Shown: positions 49,291-56,057 of the stretch, in pieces
How the letters are laid out: each line of letters begins with the position of its first letter
Numbering within the stretch: the first letter of the stretch is position 1
Assembly (NCBI GenBank): GCA_963739005.1
Contig: CAVTYQ010000007.1
Location: 682,001 to 746,000, forward strand
Origin: DASWJZ01 sp963739005
GTDB lineage: Bacteria; Pseudomonadota; Alphaproteobacteria; Rhizobiales; Afifellaceae
DNA length: 64,000 nucleotides
Reading direction: 5' to 3'
The notes under the pieces: generated by a model
Told to the model about the DNA's origin: nothing
What the model saw: the letters and a program-made list of their open reading frames with translations, nothing else
Database searches by the model: none
Translations under genes and position numbers: made by a program

Positions 49291-49512
49291 CTATCGCGAT
49301 TCGTGATCGCGGCTCAGCTGGGCGAGAATACGCCCAACAATGCCTGAATGAATGGGACCCTTGTCACTCATCCATTGCAGAAAGAATCGCTTTCCAGTCG
49401 CGGAGCGCCACCACTGTCCAAACCCGTATGAGAATTGCTGGGGCTCGCCGTCTTCGGCGCAGCCAACTTCATGAAGTAAATCGCGACATTTTGTGGGGTC
49501 TACGCCATCCAC
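49291..49512 (-). CDS. Small passenger protein, possibly HicA-like
   Basis: A 73-residue protein (GVDPTKCRDLLHEVGCAEDGEPQ, then FGQWWRSATGKRFFLQWMSDKGPIHSGIVGRILAQLSRD). The C-terminal His followed by a G-x2-G-x-I-L helix weakly recalls the HicA active-site region, but the N-terminal HicA pattern is missing. The GTG start at 49512 is one base after the stop of the 87-residue gene, so the two are a coupled pair. Function unproven. Confidence 0.45.
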   Translation of the reverse strand: MDGVDPTKCRDLLHEVGCAEDGEPQQFSYGFGQWWRSATGKRFFLQWMSDKGPIHSGIVGRILAQLSRDHESR

Positions 49513-49513
49513 A

Positions 49514-49777
49514 CTACGCGGCCGCTGCTATCACGTGCGGGGATCGGGAGACGTGGGCGCGCTTTTGCGCGCGCGAATCAAATGACCTGATGACGCGCAG
49601 GCGGACAGCCGTCCCTACTTCGTCCTCTACGATTTCCTTCAAGACCGGCAACACGAGCGATTCGATCTCGCTATCGTGGTGAATTGCCAGCTGAAGCAGG
49701 GGAAACTCAGGGCTGCTCACGAACAGCACGCCGTCTTCATCCTCTACCTCTAGATGAATTAGCGCCTCTTCTGGCAT
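49514..49777 (-). CDS. Small passenger protein, possibly HicB/DUF1902-like
   Basis: An 87-residue acidic protein: ALIHLEVEDEDGVLFVSSPEFPLLQLAIHHDSEIESLVLPVLKEIVEDEVG. The DGVLFVSSPEFP strand pair followed by a helix resembles the partial RNase-H-like fold of HicB/DUF1902 antitoxins. It has no clear DNA-binding domain. It sits upstream of the 73-residue gene. The toxin-antitoxin reading is inference. Confidence 0.45.
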   Translation of the reverse strand: MPEEALIHLEVEDEDGVLFVSSPEFPLLQLAIHHDSEIESLVLPVLKEIVEDEVGTAVRLRVIRSFDSRAQKRAHVSRSPHVIAAAA

Positions 49778-49912
49778 CGGGTTAACCTCGTGTTTTCAAA
49801 CCCCCGCGCCCAATATGTGGGGGCTCTGAAGCGACGTTACATGCCTGAAATGCCCGGTCAAGCGCGGCATTTGGGCGATCCGCAGCATCGCACCAATTGC
49901 TTAACGCCTGTT

Positions 49913-50809
49913 TCAATCCGGCAACGGCGTTCCATCATTCCGCTTCCTGTAGGTTGCCGGCCGACCCGGCTTCGGCGCGGCAGCGTCAACCAACTCCGCA
50001 ATGTCCTCCATGCTCCAAAGCCGATCAGTCACGCCAGCGGCCATCGCTGGGGTGACGCGGAGCGTCTTGTGGATGCGAACGAAGTTATAGAACACGAAGT
50101 AGATCGCCAGCGCATGGACGTGGTTCTCAAACCGCTTTGAGAAGGCATTGGTGAGCCGGGTGAAACGGCGCATGTGCATCCGCATGGAAAGGTTCTGCCG
50201 CTCGGCATAGGACGTGCTGACGTGATGCCAATCGGGATCGCCTTCGATCCGCTCCTTGCGAACGCCGATGCATTCTGCGGGGCTGTAGCGCCCCTTGGCG
50301 CTCTCCGGCGACGTGCCATAAAGCTTGTTGATCATGGCGTAATCCACGTCGCCGCCGAACGCGCCTTCCACGGCCTCCAAATACGCCTTGTGGCCGTCGC
50401 TCGTTAGCTGGACCCGATTGGAGAGCCGCGACCGCAGATCGTCCATGAATGCCATCGCATATTCGCTATCGCGACCGCCGACCAGCCAAGAGACAATCAG
50501 CTTGGTATCAGCCTCAATCGCCGTCCACGTCCACGTGTCTCCGGCAATGGCCGGGGCGGCCTTAGCCTTCGCGAGGTTCTTCGCCTTGGCGTAGGTGAAG
50601 GACCAAATTTCGTCGACTTGAACGCGGCTCGCCTTCACGTCGCGGACCTTCTCATCGTGGAAGGCGGCGCACACCTTGCCGGCGTCGACCAGGAGCTTCG
50701 CGACGGTATTGAACGACACGTCGCACACGCGAGAGACGGTCCGCATGGACGATCCTTCGCAGAGCAGGGATAGGATTTGGACGCGCTTGGCGAGAGGCAG
50801 CTTGTTCAT
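49913..50809 (-). CDS. IS1-family transposase
   Basis: A 298-residue DDE transposase. It begins MNKLPLAKRVQILSLLCEGSSMRTVSRVCDVSFNTVAKLL (helix-turn-helix). The catalytic residues are expected in VDEIWSFTYAK (first Asp), VQLTSDGHKAYL (second Asp) and YAERQNLSMRMHMRRFTRLTNAFSKRFENHVHALAIYF (Glu), the last closely like ERNNATLRTRIKR...FSRSVEIH of IS1 InsB. ATG at 50809 gives the family start. It is one continuous ORF with no programmed frameshift, unlike classical IS1. It is transcribed toward the left pair. Confidence 0.9.
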   Translation of the reverse strand: MNKLPLAKRVQILSLLCEGSSMRTVSRVCDVSFNTVAKLLVDAGKVCAAFHDEKVRDVKASRVQVDEIWSFTYAKAKNLAKAKAAPAIAGDTWTWTAIEADTKLIVSWLVGGRDSEYAMAFMDDLRSRLSNRVQLTSDGHKAYLEAVEGAFGGDVDYAMINKLYGTSPESAKGRYSPAECIGVRKERIEGDPDWHHVSTSYAERQNLSMRMHMRRFTRLTNAFSKRFENHVHALAIYFVFYNFVRIHKTLRVTPAMAAGVTDRLWSMEDIAELVDAAAPKPGRPATYRKRNDGTPLPD

Positions 50810-50892
50810 GCCTCTAATATGTGAACTTTCTGCTTGAGTGTCAAGCATTATTTTCATATTTAATTGTGTGGCCGATTTGCACCCCAGGTTGA

Positions 50893-50915
50893 ATCGTGAT
50901 CAATTAATTCACGAT
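50893..50915. promoter_or_regulatory. Palindrome upstream of the toxin-antitoxin operon
   Basis: ATCGTGA-N9-TCACGAT in an AT-rich stretch, 25 bases before the toxin start. The size and place fit an operator for the operon's XRE antitoxin; an autoregulatory role is inference. Confidence 0.55.
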
Positions 50916-50939
50916 GCCACTTGAACCGTGTTGACTTAA

Positions 50940-51464
50940 ATGTCAATTAGTAGCTTGGTCCAGGATCGGGTTCGGCGCGGTATGCTGTTTCCGGTTTTGC
51001 CTCGTGCTTCCGGTACAGCCGCTCGCCGGTCAATGTTCGTGGTGGAAGAGCTATGGGAAGTGCTCAACTCTCCCGAGGGAGACTTGGATTGGGAGCGGAA
51101 GGTCGCGGAACTGCAGGCGGACCTGGAAGTGTTCGTCGAAGGAATGCCGATCGATCCCAAATACCTGTTCCTTCTCTACCCTTCGGCGCAGGCGGTGTGG
51201 GAAATCCGGAGCACTCGGCCAAGTCCGTCAATCCGGGTGCTTGGGCTTTTTGCCGACCGCGATGTCTTCATTGCGACCAACTTCGCATTCCGGGCCGATT
51301 TGGGAGGCTGGTTTTCGAGGGAGTGGCGAGATGTCAAAGTAGCGGCCCGAACTAGATGGTCGCATCTATTCCACACCTATCAGCCTAGAGGCGAAACAGA
51401 CATCAAACAGCTTGTTACGGGTGCGCTCGATGGAAGGTACTTCAAGAATCCCCCAGGTCTCTGA
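50940..51464 (+). CDS. Phage-derived Gp49/HigB-like toxin
   Basis: A 174-residue protein whose C-terminal half (AVWEIRSTRPSPSIRVLGLFADRDVFIATNFAFRADLGGW...VKVAARTRWSHLF) matches the RelE/HigB-superfamily Gp49 pattern: an ELR-like strand, then R-V-L and a basic helix. Such toxins are ribosome-dependent mRNases. The N-terminal 50 residues are an unusual extension, so the true start may be an internal Met (for example 51030). It overlaps the XRE gene by 35 bases. No clear ribosome site precedes 50940. Confidence 0.68.
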   Translation: MSISSLVQDRVRRGMLFPVLPRASGTAARRSMFVVEELWEVLNSPEGDLDWERKVAELQADLEVFVEGMPIDPKYLFLLYPSAQAVWEIRSTRPSPSIRVLGLFADRDVFIATNFAFRADLGGWFSREWRDVKVAARTRWSHLFHTYQPRGETDIKQLVTGALDGRYFKNPPGL

Positions 51465-51879
51465 TAGGGATATCTTTTACTATCGTCAGAGGCAAAAGAA
51501 CCGGGTATTCAGTAAAATCGCCGCTTACTTCGCCGAAGAAGCGGAACGGCGAGGCATAACCAAGCATGACATAGCAGAGGCTCTCGGCAGAGACCCATCA
51601 CAAATCACCCGATGGCTCTCGGCGCCAAGCAATCTGACGCTCGACACAATCAGCGATCTCCTTCTCGCCTTGGGCGCAGAGATGGATCATCCTATCTGCC
51701 GGTTTGAGGATCGCGCTAAACCGAACGCGGCTCATCCGCTGATTGAGAAATTTCTTACCGCAAACTATTCAGCGCCATCGGGAACGATTACGTATGCTTC
51801 CCCCGACAATCTGACCTCTAGCTTCGCTACTGGAACTTCTCCGTCTTCGACATCGGTACGCCTAAAAGAGCGTGCATAA
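51430..51879 (+). CDS. XRE-family antitoxin-like protein
   Basis: A 149-residue protein with a helix-turn-helix (RGITKHDIAEALGRDPSQITRWLSAPSNLTLDTISDLLLALGAEM, about residues 40-85) and a disordered Ser/Thr-rich tail. It overlaps the toxin gene by 35 bases, in HigB-HigA order. It probably neutralises the toxin and represses the operon through the palindrome at 50893. The stop overlaps the next start (TAATG). ATG at 51430 is chosen because it gives MEGTSRIPQ; an earlier frame lies inside the toxin gene. Confidence 0.72.
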   Translation: MEGTSRIPQVSDRDIFYYRQRQKNRVFSKIAAYFAEEAERRGITKHDIAEALGRDPSQITRWLSAPSNLTLDTISDLLLALGAEMDHPICRFEDRAKPNAAHPLIEKFLTANYSAPSGTITYASPDNLTSSFATGTSPSSTSVRLKERA

Positions 51880-52289
51880 TGTCCGCCAAAGAGCAGATCC
51901 AGAACATTCTTCTATGCGAAGATGTTCGAGAAGAGATAAATCACAAGAGGATAATTATTGGAGTTTACTCCGGAGATATTCTTGTGAAATCATTCCCAGC
52001 TCGGCTAGCCGTAACGGCTTATATTGAACATAGGCCGCAATCACTTGGAAAACAAAAGTTAGAGTTCGTTGTATCTGTTGGAGAAAAGGAACAAGGAAGA
52101 ATAGAATTACTCGCAGACACTACAGATGCACTCGCTGTTTCTGTGGTTCCGTTTCCTAAGATAGGGCTAACCATCGAAGAACCGGCCGAAATACGAATAG
52201 ATATTTCAATGGATGGCGGCAAACGAGAACGCCTACTAACAAAAGGCGTTAGGGAGGGAGAAGTCCCTATGTCTTTCCCCACCGAGTAG
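51879..52289 (+). CDS. DUF6941 family protein
   Basis: A 136-residue protein: ILLCEDVREEINHKRIIIGVYSGDILVKSFPARLAVTAYIEHRP. The pattern C-x-D-V-R-E-E...K-x2-I-I-G-V-Y-x-G-D-I is typical of DUF6941, a small beta-sandwich-like family of unknown function. It is the third gene of the toxin/antitoxin operon, coupled to the antitoxin by TAATG. Base use is AT-richer than in the host. It could be a third partner, an immunity factor, or an unrelated passenger. Confidence 0.65.
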   Translation: MSAKEQIQNILLCEDVREEINHKRIIIGVYSGDILVKSFPARLAVTAYIEHRPQSLGKQKLEFVVSVGEKEQGRIELLADTTDALAVSVVPFPKIGLTIEEPAEIRIDISMDGGKRERLLTKGVREGEVPMSFPTE

Positions 52290-52497
52290 CGGCGGCTTTC
52301 TTTGCAATTTCGGAGCGGCGTTCGGAAGATAGTGCTTTCGCGCGCGCCTTTCCGCCCCTTAATCCGCCTTTTCTGGCATATTCTTTTCCATCAGAATCCG
52401 GTCTCTCTTCAATCTCGCCCGTCGCGATTTTGGCAACCATGACTGCCGCGCCGATCACATCGGCGGGGCGCTTCTCGCCTTTAGGGCCTCGGGGCAT
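52267..52497 (-). CDS. KGG-like basic small protein
   Basis: A 76-residue basic protein: MPRGPKGEKRPADVIGAAVMVAKIATGEIEE, then KEYARKGGLRGGKARAKALSSERRSEIAKKAAATRWGK. The MPRGPKGEKRPADVIG start and the KGG-like tail are common in small Rhizobiales proteins annotated as RNA-binding or histone-like. The role is unproven. It overlaps the 74-residue gene upstream by 17 bases and the DUF6941 3' end by 23 bases (convergent). Confidence 0.65.
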   Translation of the reverse strand: MPRGPKGEKRPADVIGAAVMVAKIATGEIEERPDSDGKEYARKGGLRGGKARAKALSSERRSEIAKKAAATRWGKT

Positions 52498-52705
52498 CTG
52501 ACTGTTCTTTCGGTACGATTGTGAGTTCCATCTTGGCCAATGCGCGCAAGATCGAGCGTGCGAAGTGATGGCTCACTTCATCGCTAATGTAGATTGCTTC
52601 CCACATTGTCCCGCTTCCCGTATCAGGATCGTTCACGTGGGCACGTTGGATGGCGGCAGATATGACCACCTCAAGAGATTCCTGTAATGCCATCTCAGCC
52701 ACCAT
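52481..52705 (-). CDS. Hypothetical passenger protein
   Basis: A 74-residue protein (MALQESLEVVISAAIQRAHVNDPDTGSGTMWEAIYISDEVSHHFARSILRALAKMELTIVPK) with alternating helices and no recognised family. It overlaps the KGG-like gene by 17 bases, so the two are a coupled pair reading leftward from the right end of the element. ATG at 52705 or 52693 could start it. Confidence 0.5.
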   Translation of the reverse strand: MVAEMALQESLEVVISAAIQRAHVNDPDTGSGTMWEAIYISDEVSHHFARSILRALAKMELTIVPKEQSDAPRP

Positions 52706-52766
52706 GCTTTCCGCTAAGCATATAGGAGCCGATGGAGCGAGGCGACAGTCGCGTCAAGGTCGCCGG

Positions 52767-52787
52767 ATTTCAAACTGATGCACTACC
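52767..52787. repeat. Terminal inverted repeat, right
   Basis: 21 bases beginning ATTTCAAACTG and ending GCACTACC, the exact inverse of 49257-49277. Confidence 0.88.
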
Positions 52788-52795
52788 GCGCGGGG
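52788..52795. repeat. Target-site duplication, right copy
   Basis: GCGCGGGG abuts the right inverted repeat and matches 49249-49256 exactly. Confidence 0.8.
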
Positions 52796-52921
52796 CGGCC
52801 GCCGCCAGACGATGAATGCGCGCGGCAATAACAGAGCTTTGAAGGGCGGCGAGGCGCCGGCTTATGTCCGCGCCCGCGCTTCCGCGCTAGCCTCGGCCGA
52901 GGCAAGCCAGGGGAGAGTCCC

Positions 52922-53536
52922 ATGCGCGCAATTCTCAGGATTGAAGCAGCTCTCGGCGCCGCGCTCCTTGCCGCGCTGCCGCTCGCGACGCTCGCACCGG
53001 CCGCGACAAGCGGAACGGATGCGGAGCACGGGCTCACGCTGCAAGCCGATCCGGCGCAGAGGGCAGAGGAGCGGAGCCGTCTCTTCGACGCACTTGCGGC
53101 CGCGAAAAGCGAGGAAGAAGCGACCGCGGTCGCCGACCAGATCTGGCAATTCTGGTTCCGCCCTCCCAGCGCGGAAGCGGGCACGCTAATGAGCGAGGCG
53201 ATGCAGCGCCGGCAGGTCTACGATCTCTCCGGCTCGATCGCCGTCCTCGACAAGCTCGTCGCCCTTGCACCCGACTGGGCGGAGGCGTGGAACCAGCGCG
53301 CGACGCTCCGCTACATGGCGGAGGACTACGATGGCTCGCTCGCCGACATCGAGCGCACGCTCGCGCTCGAGCCGAAGCATTTCGGCGCGCTCTCCGGCCA
53401 GGTGCTCATCCTGATGCGCTTCGGCCGTGTCGAGACGGCGCAGTCGGTTCTGCGCAGAGCGGTGGAGATCAATCCTTTTCTCTCCGAGCGCGCCCTCCTC
53501 GCCGAGCCGGCGAAGCCGGACGGCAAGGACATCTGA
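52922..53536 (+). CDS. Exported TPR-repeat protein
   Basis: A 204-residue protein with a signal peptide (MRAILRIEAALGAALLAALPLATLAPAA) and at least two tetratricopeptide repeats (SIAVLDKLVALAPDWAEAWNQRATLRYMAEDYDGSLADIERTLALEPKHFGALSGQVLILMRFGRVETAQSVLRRAVEINPF). It is probably a periplasmic scaffold. GGGGAGAG lies 5 bases before the ATG. It is convergent with recA (22 bases apart). Confidence 0.85.
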   Translation: MRAILRIEAALGAALLAALPLATLAPAATSGTDAEHGLTLQADPAQRAEERSRLFDALAAAKSEEEATAVADQIWQFWFRPPSAEAGTLMSEAMQRRQVYDLSGSIAVLDKLVALAPDWAEAWNQRATLRYMAEDYDGSLADIERTLALEPKHFGALSGQVLILMRFGRVETAQSVLRRAVEINPFLSERALLAEPAKPDGKDI

Positions 53537-53558
53537 CGCTCGAAGAGCGCGCCCTTTC

Positions 53559-54635
53559 CTATCCTTCCGCCGCTTCGGCGTCGTCGACGTCGCCGCCTTC
53601 GAGGTGGCTCGCCACGGTGCCCGCGTTCTGGCGGATCGCAAGCTCGATCGCCGCCGCCATGTCGGGATTTTCCTTGAGGAACTGCTTGGCGTTCTCGCGG
53701 CCCTGGCCGAGACGCTGGCTGTCGTAGGAGAACCAGGCGCCGGACTTCTCCACGATGCCGGCCTTAACGCCGAGATCGATGAGCTCGCCGGTCTTGGAGA
53801 TGCCTTCGCCATACATGATGTCGAACTCGACCTGGCGGAAAGGCGGCGCGAGCTTGTTCTTGACGACCTTCACACGCGTCTGGTTGCCGACCACCTCGTC
53901 GCGCTCCTTGATCTGGCCGATCCGGCGGATGTCGAGGCGGACGGAGGCGTAGAACTTCAGCGCGTTGCCGCCCGTCGTCGTCTCCGGGCTGCCGAACATC
54001 ACGCCGATCTTCATGCGGATCTGGTTGATGAAGATCACCATCGTGTTGGAGCGCGAGATGGAGCCGGTAAGCTTCCTGAGCGCCTGGCTCATCAGCCGGG
54101 CGTGCAGGCCGGGGAGCTGGTCGCCCATCTCGCCTTCGAGCTCTGCACGCGGCGTCAAGGCCGCGACCGAATCGACCACAAGAATGTCGACTGCGCCGGA
54201 GCGGACCAGCGTATCGCAAATCTCGAGCGCCTGTTCGCCGGTGTCGGGCTGCGAGATCAGAAGGTCGTCGAGCTTGACGCCGAGCTTCCTGGCGTAGGCG
54301 GGGTCGAGCGCGTGCTCCGCGTCGATGAAGGCGCAGATGCCGCCGCGTTTCTGCGCCTCGGCCACGGCGTGCAGCGCGAGCGTCGTCTTGCCGGAAGATT
54401 CCGGGCCGTAAATCTCCACGACGCGGCCGCGTGGAAGTCCGCCGACGCCGAGCGCGATGTCGAGGCCGAGCGAGCCGGTCGGAATGGTGGCGATCTCCAC
54501 CACCTTGCCGTCCTGCCCAAGTCGCATGATGGAGCCCTTGCCGAAGGCCCGCTCGATCTGGGAGAGCGCGGCGTCGAGCGCCTTCGTCTTGTCCATTCCG
54601 TCCCTGTTTTCGACGACTCTCAGCGGCGCTACCAT
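53559..54635 (-). CDS. recA: Recombinase A
   Basis: A 358-residue RecA: ALDAALSQIERAFGKGSIMRLG, Walker A GPESSGKTTLALHAVAEAQ, the Q-containing SRSNTMVIFINQIRMKIGVMFGSPETTTGGNALKFYASVRLDIRRI and an acidic C-terminus ending DVDDAEAAEG. ATG at 54635 gives MVAPLRVVENRDGMDKTKALD, an alphaproteobacterial-style N-terminus, with GGGGGA upstream. A LexA box lies 85 bases upstream. Confidence 0.98.
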   Translation of the reverse strand: MVAPLRVVENRDGMDKTKALDAALSQIERAFGKGSIMRLGQDGKVVEIATIPTGSLGLDIALGVGGLPRGRVVEIYGPESSGKTTLALHAVAEAQKRGGICAFIDAEHALDPAYARKLGVKLDDLLISQPDTGEQALEICDTLVRSGAVDILVVDSVAALTPRAELEGEMGDQLPGLHARLMSQALRKLTGSISRSNTMVIFINQIRMKIGVMFGSPETTTGGNALKFYASVRLDIRRIGQIKERDEVVGNQTRVKVVKNKLAPPFRQVEFDIMYGEGISKTGELIDLGVKAGIVEKSGAWFSYDSQRLGQGRENAKQFLKENPDMAAAIELAIRQNAGTVASHLEGGDVDDAEAAEG

Positions 54636-54719
54636 GGCATCCCCCAATCGACTTCGGAAGGTGGCGGCCTGCAGCCGCCGGTGGTGGCTACGTATCCCAT
54701 TTGTTCCCAAAGCTGTCAA

Positions 54720-54734
54720 GAACAAAATAGGAAC
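54720..54734. promoter_or_regulatory. SOS box (LexA site) of recA
   Basis: GAACAAAATAGGAAC, read as GTTC-N7-GTTC on the recA strand, is an exact match to the alphaproteobacterial LexA consensus. It lies 85 bases upstream of recA. Confidence 0.88.
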
Positions 54735-54762
54735 TTCAGTCGCGTGGCCCGTGGTAGTCAGC

Positions 54763-55959
54763 TCACGCGACGCGCTGAATTCTCCCCCTGCGCGGCGCGT
54801 CGTGCTCCCTGTCCGAACGCCGCTCGATCGAGAACTCGACGCGATTGCCGCCTCTCTCCTTCGCCCGGTAGAGGGCGGCGTCGGCCTCGCCGAAGAGAGC
54901 GTCGAGCGAATCCTGGTCGCGGAGGCTGGCGACGCCGACGCTCACCGTGAAGCGTATCTCGCCGGCGGCGCTTTCGATCTTCGTCGCCGCGACGGCGCGC
55001 CGGATGCGCTCCGCCAGCACCAGCGCCTGGTCGATCCGGCTGTCGGCGAGCGCAACGGCGAATTCGTCGCCGCCGAGCCTTCCAAGGACGTCGCCCGGGC
55101 GAAGGGCCCCGGTCGTCGCTTCGGTGAGCGCCTGCAGAAGCCGGTCGCCGGTCGGGTGGCCCCAGCTGTCGTTCAAGCCCTTGAACCGGTCGAGATCGAG
55201 GAGGAGGAGCGCCGTCCAGGAGCCGGTGCGCCCGGCCCGCGCAAGCATCCTGCCAACAGCGTCCGCGAATCCGCGCCGGTTGCTGACGCCGGTCAGCGGA
55301 TCGAGAAGCGCGGCCTCGCGATGCTGCTGGCCGATCGCTTCCTTGGTGACGGAGAGGAGCAGAAAAGAAAAAGCGACGGCCGCGACAAGCGTCTCGAGGA
55401 TGCCGATCGGATGGAGCGGCGCCGCAATGCCGATCGCGGATCGCGGTGCGAGCAGGGCAAAGAAGAAGCGTGCGGTGAACACCATGCCGTGCAGTGTGAG
55501 GAGCGCGGTCGCGAGCGGCGCGATCCCCCATCGCCGCGGCGCGCCGCGCCACAGCTCTCCGGCCATGGCGAAGGAATAGGCGGCGACGAGTGGCGCTGCG
55601 ACGAGAATGCGTGGGCGGATATCCGCGTCGAAGAGCGGGATTGCCGCGAGCCAGAGGGCAAGCGGCGCGAGTGTCAGCGGCCAGTTGCTCTTGCGGCCGG
55701 TGAAAAACCGCGCGCCCTGCCACGCCAATCCGTAGGCGAGCATGCGGAGTGCGTTGGCGACGTCGAGGGCGAGAAAGCCGGGGAGTTGGTTGCGCGCGCC
55801 GACGACGGCGACGGACACGGCGCAGAGCAGGAAACAGAGCGTCCACACGCCGAATGCCGGCATGCTGCGATTCTGCGCCCAGGTCAGCGCAAGGAGGCCC
55901 GAGAGAACGGTGCAGACGACGAAAAGCGCGGTCACCAATGTCCCGGCGTCCAAACCCAC
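54763..55959 (-). CDS. Membrane-bound diguanylate cyclase (GGDEF)
   Basis: A 398-residue protein with an N-terminal block of about six transmembrane helices (residues 5-215) and a C-terminal GGDEF domain. The active site is RLGGDEF; RPGD five residues before it is a complete RxxD I-site for product inhibition. DPLTGVSNRRGF, LLLLDLDRFKGLNDSWGHPTGDRLLQ and ALYRAKERGGNRV complete the domain. It makes c-di-GMP. No EAL domain. GTG at 55959 has GAGGC 7 bases upstream; GTG at 56001 is an alternative. Confidence 0.9.
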   Translation of the reverse strand: MGLDAGTLVTALFVVCTVLSGLLALTWAQNRSMPAFGVWTLCFLLCAVSVAVVGARNQLPGFLALDVANALRMLAYGLAWQGARFFTGRKSNWPLTLAPLALWLAAIPLFDADIRPRILVAAPLVAAYSFAMAGELWRGAPRRWGIAPLATALLTLHGMVFTARFFFALLAPRSAIGIAAPLHPIGILETLVAAVAFSFLLLSVTKEAIGQQHREAALLDPLTGVSNRRGFADAVGRMLARAGRTGSWTALLLLDLDRFKGLNDSWGHPTGDRLLQALTEATTGALRPGDVLGRLGGDEFAVALADSRIDQALVLAERIRRAVAATKIESAAGEIRFTVSVGVASLRDQDSLDALFGEADAALYRAKERGGNRVEFSIERRSDREHDAPRRGRIQRVA

Positions 55960-56057
55960 GAATCTGCCTCGCGTGCGAGAGAGCCCCGACGCACAATCCA
56001 CCGATGCCGCAAATCATTTGTTAACGGAGGGAGGCTTCAGCGCCGCAGGCAAGCCGC

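Larger units (their letters stand above)
49257..52787. mobile_element. IS1-family element with passenger genes
   Basis: This 3.5-kb element is bounded by perfect 21-base inverted repeats starting GGTAGTGCATCAG (49257-49277 and, inverted, 52767-52787) and flanked by the 8-base direct repeat GCGCGGGG. IS1 ends also start GGTAATG or GGTGATG, and IS1 makes 8-9 base duplications. Inside are an IS1-type transposase and seven other genes: two small leftward genes near the left end, a three-gene toxin/antitoxin/DUF6941 operon, and two small leftward genes near the right end. The perfect ends and duplication suggest recent insertion. A standard IS1 is under 1 kb with no passengers. Confidence 0.85.
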
